A DNA stretch of 64,000 bases from Paenibacillus_E allorhizoplanae (GTDB taxonomy: Bacteria; Bacillota; Bacilli; Paenibacillales; NBRC-103111), in contig NZ_CAKMMW010000020.1 in the NCBI RefSeq assembly GCF_927798215.1, forward strand, positions 62,001-126,000, given 5' to 3'. Both the position numbers and the translations under genes were made by a program. Under the pieces are notes generated by a model that searched no databases, was not told where the DNA came from, and saw nothing but the letters and a program-made list of their open reading frames with translations. Positions within the stretch are counted from its first letter, which is position 1. The number at the start of each line of letters is the position of its first letter. Positions 44,147 through 51,800 of this stretch are shown one piece after another.

Positions 44147-44341
44147 ATGCGTAAATTGAGCGTCTTTGTAATGGTCGCCAGTATACTTTTGGCAATTTAC
44201 TTTATTGGTCTCACTGCCCAAATAACTAGTGGAGACCGAATTTGGTGGGGGTTATCTAAAGATAGTGCGGAATATTTTTATTTACCGTGTATTGTATTAG
44301 CATTTATTAGTTTGATTGTTTATTTAAAATCTAAAGATTAA
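44147..44341 (+). CDS. Small two-helix membrane protein
   Basis: 64 aa from ATG 44147, preceded by GAGGGAG. Two hydrophobic helices (about 4-24 and 40-58) joined by a short polar loop (TSGDRIWWGLSKDSAEYF). No family recognised. Lies 76 nt downstream of the DUF2785 gene on the same strand. Confidence 0.6.
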   Translation: MRKLSVFVMVASILLAIYFIGLTAQITSGDRIWWGLSKDSAEYFYLPCIVLAFISLIVYLKSKD

Positions 44342-44459
44342 ACATTTCACTCTATACTTATAGACGAACACCAACTGGAAACGATAGCTGAATAAGATAA
44401 AGTTTGCATTGAAAGGTGAAGTCTATATTGGCTGGTAAGGTATACGAAGTCATTACGCA

Positions 44460-44536
44460 AACGCAGAACGATAGATTAACATCCGAGGGGGTGCGTGGCA
44501 GCCCTCCACTCCGCTAACGGGGCAGTTTAGCTCAAC
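44460..44536. repeat. Dispersed stem-loop repeat, copy A
   Basis: Left half ACGCAGAACGATAG (44461-44474), GC-rich middle, right half CGCTAACGGGGCAGTTTAGC (44512-44531). Located between the small membrane protein and the MerR-type promoter. Member of the family described in the findings. Confidence 0.65.
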
Positions 44537-44568
44537 ATTGTTGTCTGCAAAAAAAATCAGCTTTCCCC

Positions 44569-44599
44569 TTGAACCTTACGTTACGTAATGATTTATAAT
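44569..44599 (+). promoter_or_regulatory. MerR-type promoter, 19-bp spacer
   Basis: -35 TTGAAC (44569-44574) and -10 TATAAT (44594-44599) are separated by 19 bp, longer than the usual 17 and the hallmark of MerR-family activated promoters. The spacer contains the dyad TTACG-TTA-CGTAA. Drives the DHFR-like gene region. No merR-type gene is in the window. Confidence 0.65.
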
Positions 44600-44676
44600 G
44601 GACGTAACAGCAGGACAAAACACACAACAGCCAAAGAATCAAACAACATAAATTCGAGATCGGAGGAGAACCGGAC

Positions 44677-44736
44677 ATGAGAAAACTCGTTTTAATTAGC
44701 AGTCATATGTGCAGGATTACGAATGGGCAGTTTAGA
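44677..44736 (+). pseudogene. Truncated duplicate of DHFR-like gene start
   Basis: GGAGGAGAACCGGACATGAG at 44662 onward leads into MRKLVLISS, nearly the same as the start of the intact gene (MRKLVLFLH) 113 nt downstream. The frame runs only to TGA after about 20 codons. It appears to be the leftover start of a duplicated or replaced gene lying directly behind the MerR-type promoter. Confidence 0.5.
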
Positions 44737-44789
44737 TGAGTAGTTAATGAATAATGTAGATATCCCTCATGAAAAAAGGAGAACTGAAA

Positions 44790-45365
44790 ATGAGAAAACT
44801 CGTTCTATTTCTGCACGCATCGCTTGACAGTTTTGTAGAAGGGCCGAACGGTGAAATGGACATTGGCTGGGTTTCCTACGATGCTGATTTGGAGAAACAC
44901 GCGACAGAAATTCTGAGTACTGCCGACACTGTCATTTGGGGACGTGGGACTTATCAGATGATGTACAGTTACTGGCCATCTGTGCCTTCGAACCCATCAT
45001 CTTCACAGCATGAACGGAATCATGCCGAGTGGATCGAAAAGACAGCCAAAATCGTTTTTTCCACGACGCTGGAGAAAGTCGAATGGAATAATTCTAGACT
45101 GGTGAAAAAAGATATCGAGGAAGAGATCAAGAACCTCAAACAGCAGCCAGGCAAGGATATCATCATCCTCGGCAGTCCTAGGTTAGCACAGTACCTTATG
45201 CAGCTTGATTTAATAGATGAGTATAAAATTACGGTTTCTCCCGTCCTGATCGGCAGCGGGTTGCCGTTATTCCAAGGTCTCAAGGAGAAGATCAAGCTAA
45301 AACTTATCGAAAACAAGACATTTGATTCTGGAGCCATAGGCCTCGTTTACCAGACGGTTAGATGA
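44790..45365 (+). CDS. Dihydrofolate-reductase-fold (RibD C-terminal-like) family protein
   Basis: 191 aa from ATG 44790, after AAAAGGAG. Family features: LVLFLHASLDSFVEGPNGEMDIGW at the start, VIWGRGTYQMM (NADPH-binding turn), IVFSTTLEKVEWNNSRLV, DIIILGSPRLAQYLM and VSPVLIGSGLPLF. Family members are NADPH-dependent reductases of unknown substrate and are generally not the essential folate enzyme. Controlled apparently by a MerR-type promoter, which suggests induction by a drug or stress. Confidence 0.88.
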   Translation: MRKLVLFLHASLDSFVEGPNGEMDIGWVSYDADLEKHATEILSTADTVIWGRGTYQMMYSYWPSVPSNPSSSQHERNHAEWIEKTAKIVFSTTLEKVEWNNSRLVKKDIEEEIKNLKQQPGKDIIILGSPRLAQYLMQLDLIDEYKITVSPVLIGSGLPLFQGLKEKIKLKLIENKTFDSGAIGLVYQTVR

Positions 45366-45387
45366 CCTTGTCTCCTAAAGTAGTTTA

Positions 45388-45465
45388 CGCTAACCGGCAA
45401 CTATAGCTCAAGAGCTGCATTGAAGCAGCTCTTTTTTGATTCCATTAAAGTAACGGGCAGATTAA
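45388..45465. repeat. Dispersed stem-loop repeat, copy B (with terminator)
   Basis: CGCTAACCGGCAACTATAGC begins 23 nt after the DHFR-like stop; a GAGCTGC/GCAGCTC terminator stem occupies the middle; TAACGGGCAGATTA closes it. A complete copy showing that the element carries an intrinsic terminator. Confidence 0.7.
45411..45437 (+). terminator. Intrinsic terminator inside repeat copy B
   Basis: AGAGCTGC and GCAGCTCT pair around ATTGAA, followed by TTTTTTG. Ends the DHFR-like transcript. Confidence 0.85.
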
Positions 45466-45576
45466 CGGGGTAATCCTCTTTGAAAGAAATAAGGAGGAAA
45501 TTAATCATATTTCTCGAATAATTCTTTGAGCTTCCACATTATTGACTTGGAATTCACCTGCGAGGAGGACTTAAAA

Positions 45577-45984
45577 TTGTCGAGACATCAGCAATTGAGT
45601 ACACATAAGGCGCAAGAAAAAAGCCATATCCCGAATATTACACCCCCATCTAAATCGAGTCCGTTCAGCCCTATGGCTGGACATATCCAAACGCTGCAAA
45701 GAACAATAGGAAACCAAGCCGTTCAGCGTATGGTTGAAAGCGCAACCAGTTCTTCTATCCAACGTAAGGTAATCGATATCATTATCGAGCATCTCGATTT
45801 TAACGAAAGTTTTGTAACACCAAGCAGCAGCTTTGTCGACGATCTGGCCGTAGATGAACTATCAATGACGGAGATCGTCGTGGCTTTCGAGGAGGAATTC
45901 GGCATCAAAATCCCTGATGAGCAAGCGGAACGCTTTCGTACGGTAAAAGATGCTATCAGTTTCATCGCTTTTAGGAGCAAGTAA
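45577..45984 (+). CDS. ACP-like domain with eCIS-type GNQAVQRM leader, missing the Ser
   Basis: 135 aa from TTG 45577, 8 nt after GAGGAGG. Residues 1-60 are disordered and end in QTLQRTIGNQAVQRMV and SIQRKV, the short motif that commonly precedes DUF4157/eCIS-associated cargo domains. Residues about 62-132 align with acyl carrier protein (FEEEFGIKIPDEQAERFRTV), but the DSL phosphopantetheine serine is Glu (VDELSMTE), so it cannot be charged in the normal way. No polyketide, peptide synthetase or contractile injection genes are near. Possibly a scaffold, a pseudo-ACP or an injected effector. Confidence 0.65.
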   Translation: MSRHQQLSTHKAQEKSHIPNITPPSKSSPFSPMAGHIQTLQRTIGNQAVQRMVESATSSSIQRKVIDIIIEHLDFNESFVTPSSSFVDDLAVDELSMTEIVVAFEEEFGIKIPDEQAERFRTVKDAISFIAFRSK

Positions 45985-46195
45985 TAGCGGATATAGCCGC
46001 CCTCTGGCTACAACTGTTGCTGGGAATGAGCTTAAGAATCTAACCTCACTTGTTTCTACTCCTTCCGTTTCTTGTCGGTACGCACCCTCAGATTATAGAA
46101 CACCTGTGTCCTTTAGAAAGGCTCTTGCGTGGGGTAACGCCTGGGCTTTAGCAGATCTCCCTTACGGTTGGGAAGATACGAGGTCTGTCTATTTA

Positions 46196-46435
46196 ATTAA
46201 GAATGGCAGCATGGGCTTTGATTTTGGCGGCGTCTACGATGTCGTGAGTCGGCATGAGGCGATCGGCTACACCATGGAAGACGGAAGAAGAGCGGATATT
46301 GCTTTTGTCGATCAAGGGAATAAGACGAAGGTCATTGAAACGTTCGACGCGGAAAACTCCAATCCCGTCGAGTTCCAGCAAGCAGGCTGGCAAGCGATCA
46401 TGGACAATTTCAAAGCCTTTACCGAACAAAACTAA
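46196..46435 (+). pseudogene. C-terminal fragment of SRPBCC/AHSA1-type protein
   Basis: MGFDFGGVYDVVSRHEAIGY, TMEDGRRADIAFVDQGNKTK, VIETFDAENSNPVEFQQAGW and QAIMDNFKAF match the C-terminal half of YndB/AHSA1-type START-fold proteins. The N-terminal half is absent; the open frame upstream (from 45950, overlapping the ACP-like gene) is unrelated sequence of unknown origin. Likely a truncated gene. Confidence 0.6.
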
Positions 46436-46446
46436 TCATCGCGAAG

Positions 46447-46482
46447 AAGACGCCGGGGAAGATGCCCGGCGTCTTTATTTTT
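46447..46482. terminator. Intrinsic terminator (GACGCCGGG stem)
   Basis: AAGACGCCGGG pairs with CCCGGCGTCTT, followed by TATTTTTG. Sits just after the SRPBCC fragment and serves also the convergent side. Confidence 0.85.
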
Positions 46483-46514
46483 GTACCCTAGTACGAGGGC
46501 ACTCTCCGTTAGCC

Positions 46515-46931
46515 TTAACCTTGTGCTGCATCCATGTTCATGTAGTTAATGGCCCACAGATGACCGTCCAAGTCCACGAAGCCCCAATGATACATGGACC
46601 CATAATCTTCAGGTTCAGCGTGCAATTTCCCGCCTAAGGAGACCGCGGTATTCACGATTTCATCGACCTTTTCCCGGCTCTCGAAGGCCAGTGCGATCGT
46701 CATCTGCGCATACTTGCTCGTATCGACGGATTCCTTCTCCGTGAGCGTATTAAAGAATGCTTGATTGATCAGCATGACCTGCAGGTTGTCGCCGATCACG
46801 ATGGCTACCGAATTCTCGTTCTCGGGGAATTGCGGGTTGATCTCGAATCCGAGTCCGGTGAAGAACGCTTTCGATTGTTCTACGTTTTTTACAGGCAGGT
46901 TGAAGCTCGTGAATGCGGACGTTAATGCCAT
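46515..46931 (-). CDS. VOC-family (glyoxalase/bleomycin-resistance-like) protein
   Basis: 138 aa from ATG 46931 after GAGGTG. Two beta-alpha-beta-beta-beta modules: SFNLPVKNVEQSKAFFTGLG start, LHAEPEDYGSMYHWGFVDLDGHLW end. This matches the subgroup annotated as glyoxalase/extradiol dioxygenase-like proteins with unknown substrate. No signal peptide. Monocistronic. Confidence 0.9.
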   Translation of the reverse strand: MALTSAFTSFNLPVKNVEQSKAFFTGLGFEINPQFPENENSVAIVIGDNLQVMLINQAFFNTLTEKESVDTSKYAQMTIALAFESREKVDEIVNTAVSLGGKLHAEPEDYGSMYHWGFVDLDGHLWAINYMNMDAAQG

Positions 46932-47050
46932 TATCAAAACACCTCTTCGTCAAATTAGTTTGTGTTTATTTATGCCTTCGTTTATATAGACGACAGCCGA
47001 TCCGGGAATTCATCGGTCTCATGGATTCGGAAGCGTAAATTTTGAAAATT

Positions 47051-47660
47051 AATGATAAAACCGAAGTACGAAAGAAAAAGTTCGAATCCGTCGCCATTCA
47101 GTATTAGGTTAAATGTCTTTTTAATGCTTACATTTCTCCTGTTCTCTTCACTAATCGTACGTTTTGCTTATCTACAGTTCGTCGAGGGTCCGAGTCTCTA
47201 GGAACGTCAGACAAGCAATGATTGCGAAGGGCGTATCCATCCCGCCCATCCGCTCCAACATTTACGATTCGGCGGGACAGCAGATCGCATATTCATTCTC
47301 AACTCAGTCCCTATAGTTTACTTTCAAAACAGGCTTTAAGCAAGAAGCGGCGGAGGCGCTGGCTGCAAAACTCGTACAGCTGTTAACGAAAAAGGCGAAG
47401 CGAATTCCAAGCTGTTGACGACTGAGGAAGTTATCGAGGCTATGGACATTAAAGGCAGAACGCATCTGCCATTCCAACAACGACGGATCAAATTGGGACT
47501 GTCAAAAGAAGAGATCGCCTATCTTTGGGAGCACCGCGACGAGTATCCGGGCATGGAGATCGTGGAGGAGCGCATCCGCCACTACAGTCCCGACCGGGTC
47601 GCAGCTCAATTGGTCGGCTATGTGAGCAAGATGAAGGGAGCCAAGTCTCAATACATACGA
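47051..47660 (+). pseudogene. Penicillin-binding protein 2-like gene remnant (pbpA-type)
   Basis: Pieces of a class B PBP N-terminus occur in shifting frames: FSIRLNVFLMLTFLLFSSLI VRFAYLQFVEGPSL then a stop (47105-47200); RQAMIAKGVSIPPIRSNIYD then a stop (47205-47323); FKTGFKQEAAEALAAKLVQL; and, from 47415, EVIEAMDIKGRTHLPFQQRR, LSKEEIAYLWEHRDEYPGME and VEERIRHYSPDRVAAQLVGY, i.e. the dimerisation domain. At least two stops and two frameshifts; the transpeptidase domain is missing. Non-functional. Confidence 0.7.
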
Positions 47661-47679
47661 AGAACGGCAGCCTGTGCAT

Positions 47680-47728
47680 TGAACTGCACCCAATTACTAA
47701 ACACAACTAACAATTGGGGTGCAGTTCA
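47680..47728. mobile_element. Pair of IS3-like terminal repeats without transposase
   Basis: TGAACTGCACCCAATT at the left and AATTGGGGTGCAGTTCA at the right are near-perfect inverted repeats of a 49-bp element starting TG and ending CA. This resembles the ends of IS3-family (IS150-like) elements joined after loss of the interior. It lies exactly between two pseudogenes (PBP2 remnant and SLH remnant), the expected scar of element-mediated deletion. Confidence 0.45.
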
Positions 47729-47748
47729 GATTACAGGAATGGCTGTAC

Positions 47749-48426
47749 TTAGTTAATGAATTGCAAGGGTTGAAGCATGCGCTTGAGCATCGTAGCTGCT
47801 TGCGCCCTCGTCGCATTGTCTTGCGCAGCAAAAGTGGTTGCTGTCGTGCCTTGCACAATACCCGCTGCGAGCGATTGTTCAACGGCATCTTGGGCCCACG
47901 CTGAGATGGAAACGCGATCCGTAAACTTATACAGGGTGCTGCCGCCCGGTTGAATTTCTTTTCCGCTGAATTTTAGTGATCAAACGATCATGGTGACCAT
48001 TTGTTCGCGTGTGATATTGGCGTTCGATTTAAATGAATCGTCTTCGAAGCCGGTAACGAGCCCCGCTTTTTGGGCTGCACCTACAGCCCCGGCATACCAG
48101 TCTTGATCTGTGACATCTGTATAAGCATTGTCCTTGTCATCTTGCAGTCCGAGCGAACGGACGAGGAGTGCGGCAAATTCCGCTCTTGTAATTTGGCGAT
48201 CTGGGGCAAATTGGTTATTACTCCAGCTATTAACAATAAGCTTATTCGCAAGCATTTCCACGTCCTCTTTAGCCCAGTGTCCGCTTAAATCGGCAAAGGA
48301 TCGATTGGATTTGATGACCGTGTATACACTGTTGTGTGGGGAGTGGATTAATACTTCCGCAGAGTCGCTGCGGTTGGTGAACACGGAAGGGATGAAGTGC
48401 ATGTGCTGCTCCGTATCTATCCACAC
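47749..48426 (-). pseudogene. C-terminal SLH-domain region of S-layer-type protein, in-frame stop and truncated 5' end
   Basis: 226 codons in one frame on the minus strand. First part: a linker ending IKSNRSFADLSGHWAKEDVE (SLH 1), FAPDRQITRAEFAALLVRSLG (SLH 2 start), YTDVTDQDWYAGAVGAAQKAG (SLH 2) and ANITREQMVTMIV, then TGA at 47980-47982, then in the same frame KEIQPGGSTLYKFTDRVSIS AWAQDAVEQSLAAGIVQGT (SLH 3) and TRAQAATMLKRML. CGA to TGA is the simplest change. Upstream homology (NSFVDPTKSTAVWIDT) has no start and meets a stop. SLH modules attach proteins to the cell wall; this one is dead. Confidence 0.75.
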
Positions 48427-48545
48427 AGCTGTTGATTTCGTAGGATCAACGAAAGAATTGAAATGTGATAACAGCGTTGTCTACTTGATCTTGCGTGTCA
48501 ATATTGGGGTATCATCATCCATATCCGTTAATATTGTACAGCTAT

Positions 48546-48830
48546 AATCATTTTCTCATATCTTGTTAGTTACAAAGCGTATCAAGGTTTGGCGAGATGC
48601 AGATAGTCATTTTGAGGCTATGTTTGGAGGGGCGAATAATCATTTTTGTAGTAAATCCTTTGAAAAGGGGAGGGTGTGATAGTCAATTCTTGTTCGGTCC
48701 TTTGATCGCGATCCGCCAAGTTTAGCCTGAATTATTCAACATCTGAGCAAATGATTATAGCGGAAATAAGTGTGCCACTTGTATAATCTGAGTATATTTT
48801 TCGAAAAAGTATAGGAGGTTGAGAGACTAC
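48546..48830. other. Promoter region of pectinase gene
   Basis: 285 nt. TATAAT at 48782-48787 is a candidate -10, 44 nt before the start; no convincing -35. No gene recognised. Confidence 0.4.
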
Positions 48831-51800
48831 ATGATGATGAAAGCGCTTCGAATTATGTTGTGTCTGCTGTTTCTTTCTTCCTACGTGCCGCTTATCGGTG
48901 CGTCTGAAATCCAGGCGGCAGCGCCGGTTACATCTCTTGTCAATGATAATTTTGAAGGCAATACATTAGGAGTATTAACTGTAGGGTATATTCCACCTTT
49001 TGGCAGCGGTGTGATTACTGCTTTTACAGCTACGAACAATTCTACGGTAATTAATAGTAGTAACCCTAGAAATAGCTATGGCCAAACATCGACTGCTTTA
49101 GTCGGAAACACAACCAATGTATTATGGATCAGTGACGGTGCAGGCAGAGGCGGCTTCAATAAAGCCTTCACGCCAGTAACCGCAGCGAGCGGCAAAGGGA
49201 TGACTGCGCAGCTCGACTTTATGGAAGGCGCTATGGTAAGCGACTCATACGTTTTGGAATTGCTAGACAGTAATAAGAAAATAGCGCTTTCCTTAAAGGC
49301 CGATTATGCCTTTCCGGATCCTCTAACAGGCGGCACACAAAAATTCCAGGCGAAAACCTGGTATACGGTGAAGTACGTTGCCGATGTAAAAGCCAATACG
49401 GCAGATCTTTATATTAATGGCATCTTCTCCGGTAATTTCAAATTCGCAAGCCCGGTTACAGATATCGCGTCTATCAATTTTAGAATGGCGGGTACATCGA
49501 CAGGGAATGCGTATGTGGACAACATCATCGTTTCTCAACAGGAAGCGGTGACACCACAGAACTTGACAGCCGAAGGCGCAAACCGCAGGGTTGAGCTTAG
49601 CTGGGATGCAACAAGCGGAACAGATACTTATAACGTGTATCGCAGTGAATCCCCTGATGGCATCTATGAAAAGCTTGCAGAAGGAATGCCGTCAAACAGC
49701 TACACGGACACTGCCGGTCTGACTAACGATAAATACTACTATTATAAGGTAACATCGGTGAACTCGTCTGGTGAAAGTGAGTATTCGTATTATGCGTCTG
49801 GCTATCCTAATAACGTGGAACCCCCTTCAGACGAGATTACAGGTCTTAACGCCATTGTCAGAAACGGGCAGCTTACAGTCGCCTGGAATCCTGTTAATAA
49901 AGCAACCTTCTATACGCTTGAGAGAAGCACAACACCAGAAGGACCTTTTGTCCCATTATTGACGAACGGAAAACCCAAGCTTACCAGCACCTCCTATCTG
50001 GATACGAACTTGCGTTCGGATACGACGTATTGTTACAGAGTTTCAGCCGGGAATGTCGGCGGTATGGGTGAGCCCAAACTGCTCGAGAAAGCATCCCCTG
50101 CAGCACCGTTAGGTACACCGACGCTATTGAGCATCGAGCCTGGAAATAACCAAGATCAGCTAAACTGGACTTCAGTAACGAAGGCATCGTCATACAGCGT
50201 AAAAAGAAGTTTGGTAAACGGTGGACCTTACACAGCTCTAGCTAATGTTAACGGAACCAGTTACTTAGATACCACAGCGGAGAATGGCAAGACTTATTAT
50301 TATGTAGTAGCTGCTGTGAGTGATAGACAAGAAAGCATGATTTCAAATCAATTAAAAGCGAAGCAATATGCTCCGGTTAATGGTGCACCAGCTAAACCGA
50401 CAAGCTTCCAAGCAGTCGCAAACGAAGGCAGCGTAAGCCTTTCCTGGAATGCGGTAATTGGCGCTTCTTCATACAATGTAAAGAGAGCTATTTCTGCTGA
50501 AGGGCCATATACGGTCATTTCTTCAACTTACGGTGCCACATTTGGCGATTCGAGCGTGACAAACGGGATCACTTATTATTATGTTGTTTCTGCTGTAAAT
50601 TCGAACGGCGAAAGCCCAGAAACGGATGAACTTGTTGTTCTTCCAGCGGCCGTGCTGACGGTTGATAAAAATGTAACGGCTGATGGAGTAAAAGTATTCA
50701 ATACGATTCAAAGCGCTATTAATCAGGTTCCGATAAATAATACCACAAGAACGATTATTAATATCGCTTCAGGTGCGTTTACCGAAAAGGTTAAGGTTGA
50801 TCGTCCTTATGTAAGTCTTGTAGGCGCGGGCATGGATAAAACAACCATTATGTATAGCGATTACGCAGGGACAGCGGTTACACAGGGCAAGCCTGGTCAC
50901 ACTGGAAACACGTTCCTGAGCCAGACGGTGGATGTAACGGCAGACTTCTTTAACGCTTCCAATTTAACAATCGAGAACAGCGCTGGACCGCGCAATGAAG
51001 TGGCACAAGCGGTAGCTCTGTCACTCAAAAGCGATATGGCGGTATTGGAATCTGTAAGATTGAAAGGCTTTCAGGATACGCTGTACAACGGCTTAAATGC
51101 CAAAAGTCAGGGACGCCATTATTTTCACAATAGCATTATTGAAGGAGACGTCGATTTCATCTTCGGTGAAGCTCCCGCTGTCGTTATGGACAATGTGAAA
51201 TTAGTGCTTGTGAGCAATGTCCCGACCGGCGCGAGTGCAGGAGGACATATTACGGCAGGAGCGCAGAAAAATACGACGGACAAGGGTTATGTATTTTTTA
51301 ATTCTCAAGTGGTTGATGGCCCTTCTGCACAAGGGATCTACGACTTGGGACGCCCTTGGAAGGACTACGCAAGAGCTACATTTATCAACACTTTAATCGA
51401 TTCAAAGAAATTTCTTCCAGAGGGTTGGGCGGCTTCATGTGCGGGTTCCTGTATAACTAGCTATTTTTCTGAATATAACAGCTATGGATACGGAGCGAAT
51501 GCAACCGCACGTCAAATTTCCTCCCAGCTCACGGGACAGGAAGCGAGTTTGACGATTCCGCAAATTTTAGGTGGCTGGGATCCATCGATTCCGGTTATCA
51601 TGCCGAAAGTAAACTATGCGCCAGCAGTAGTGGTTACATCCTCCAACTTTGATAAGAACCCAGCGAGTCAGGCAGATATTAACGTAAGCGTCAGGAGCAA
51701 CGGATTTGCTTTGACGAATATCACGAATGGCACAGGAGTTCTTGGATCGTTGGACTACACCGTTACCAGCAATGTATATACCCTCAAGAAAGATTACCTT

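Noticed and set aside
45950..46195. Upstream part of the frame leading into the SRPBCC fragment
   Set aside because: Overlaps the ACP-like gene and resembles no family; not considered real coding sequence.
47719..47904. Plus-strand frame across the SLH remnant
   Set aside because: Antisense to clear SLH homology and spans the IS-end palindrome.
48128..48547. 139-codon plus-strand frame
   Set aside because: Antisense shadow of the SLH-domain remnant.
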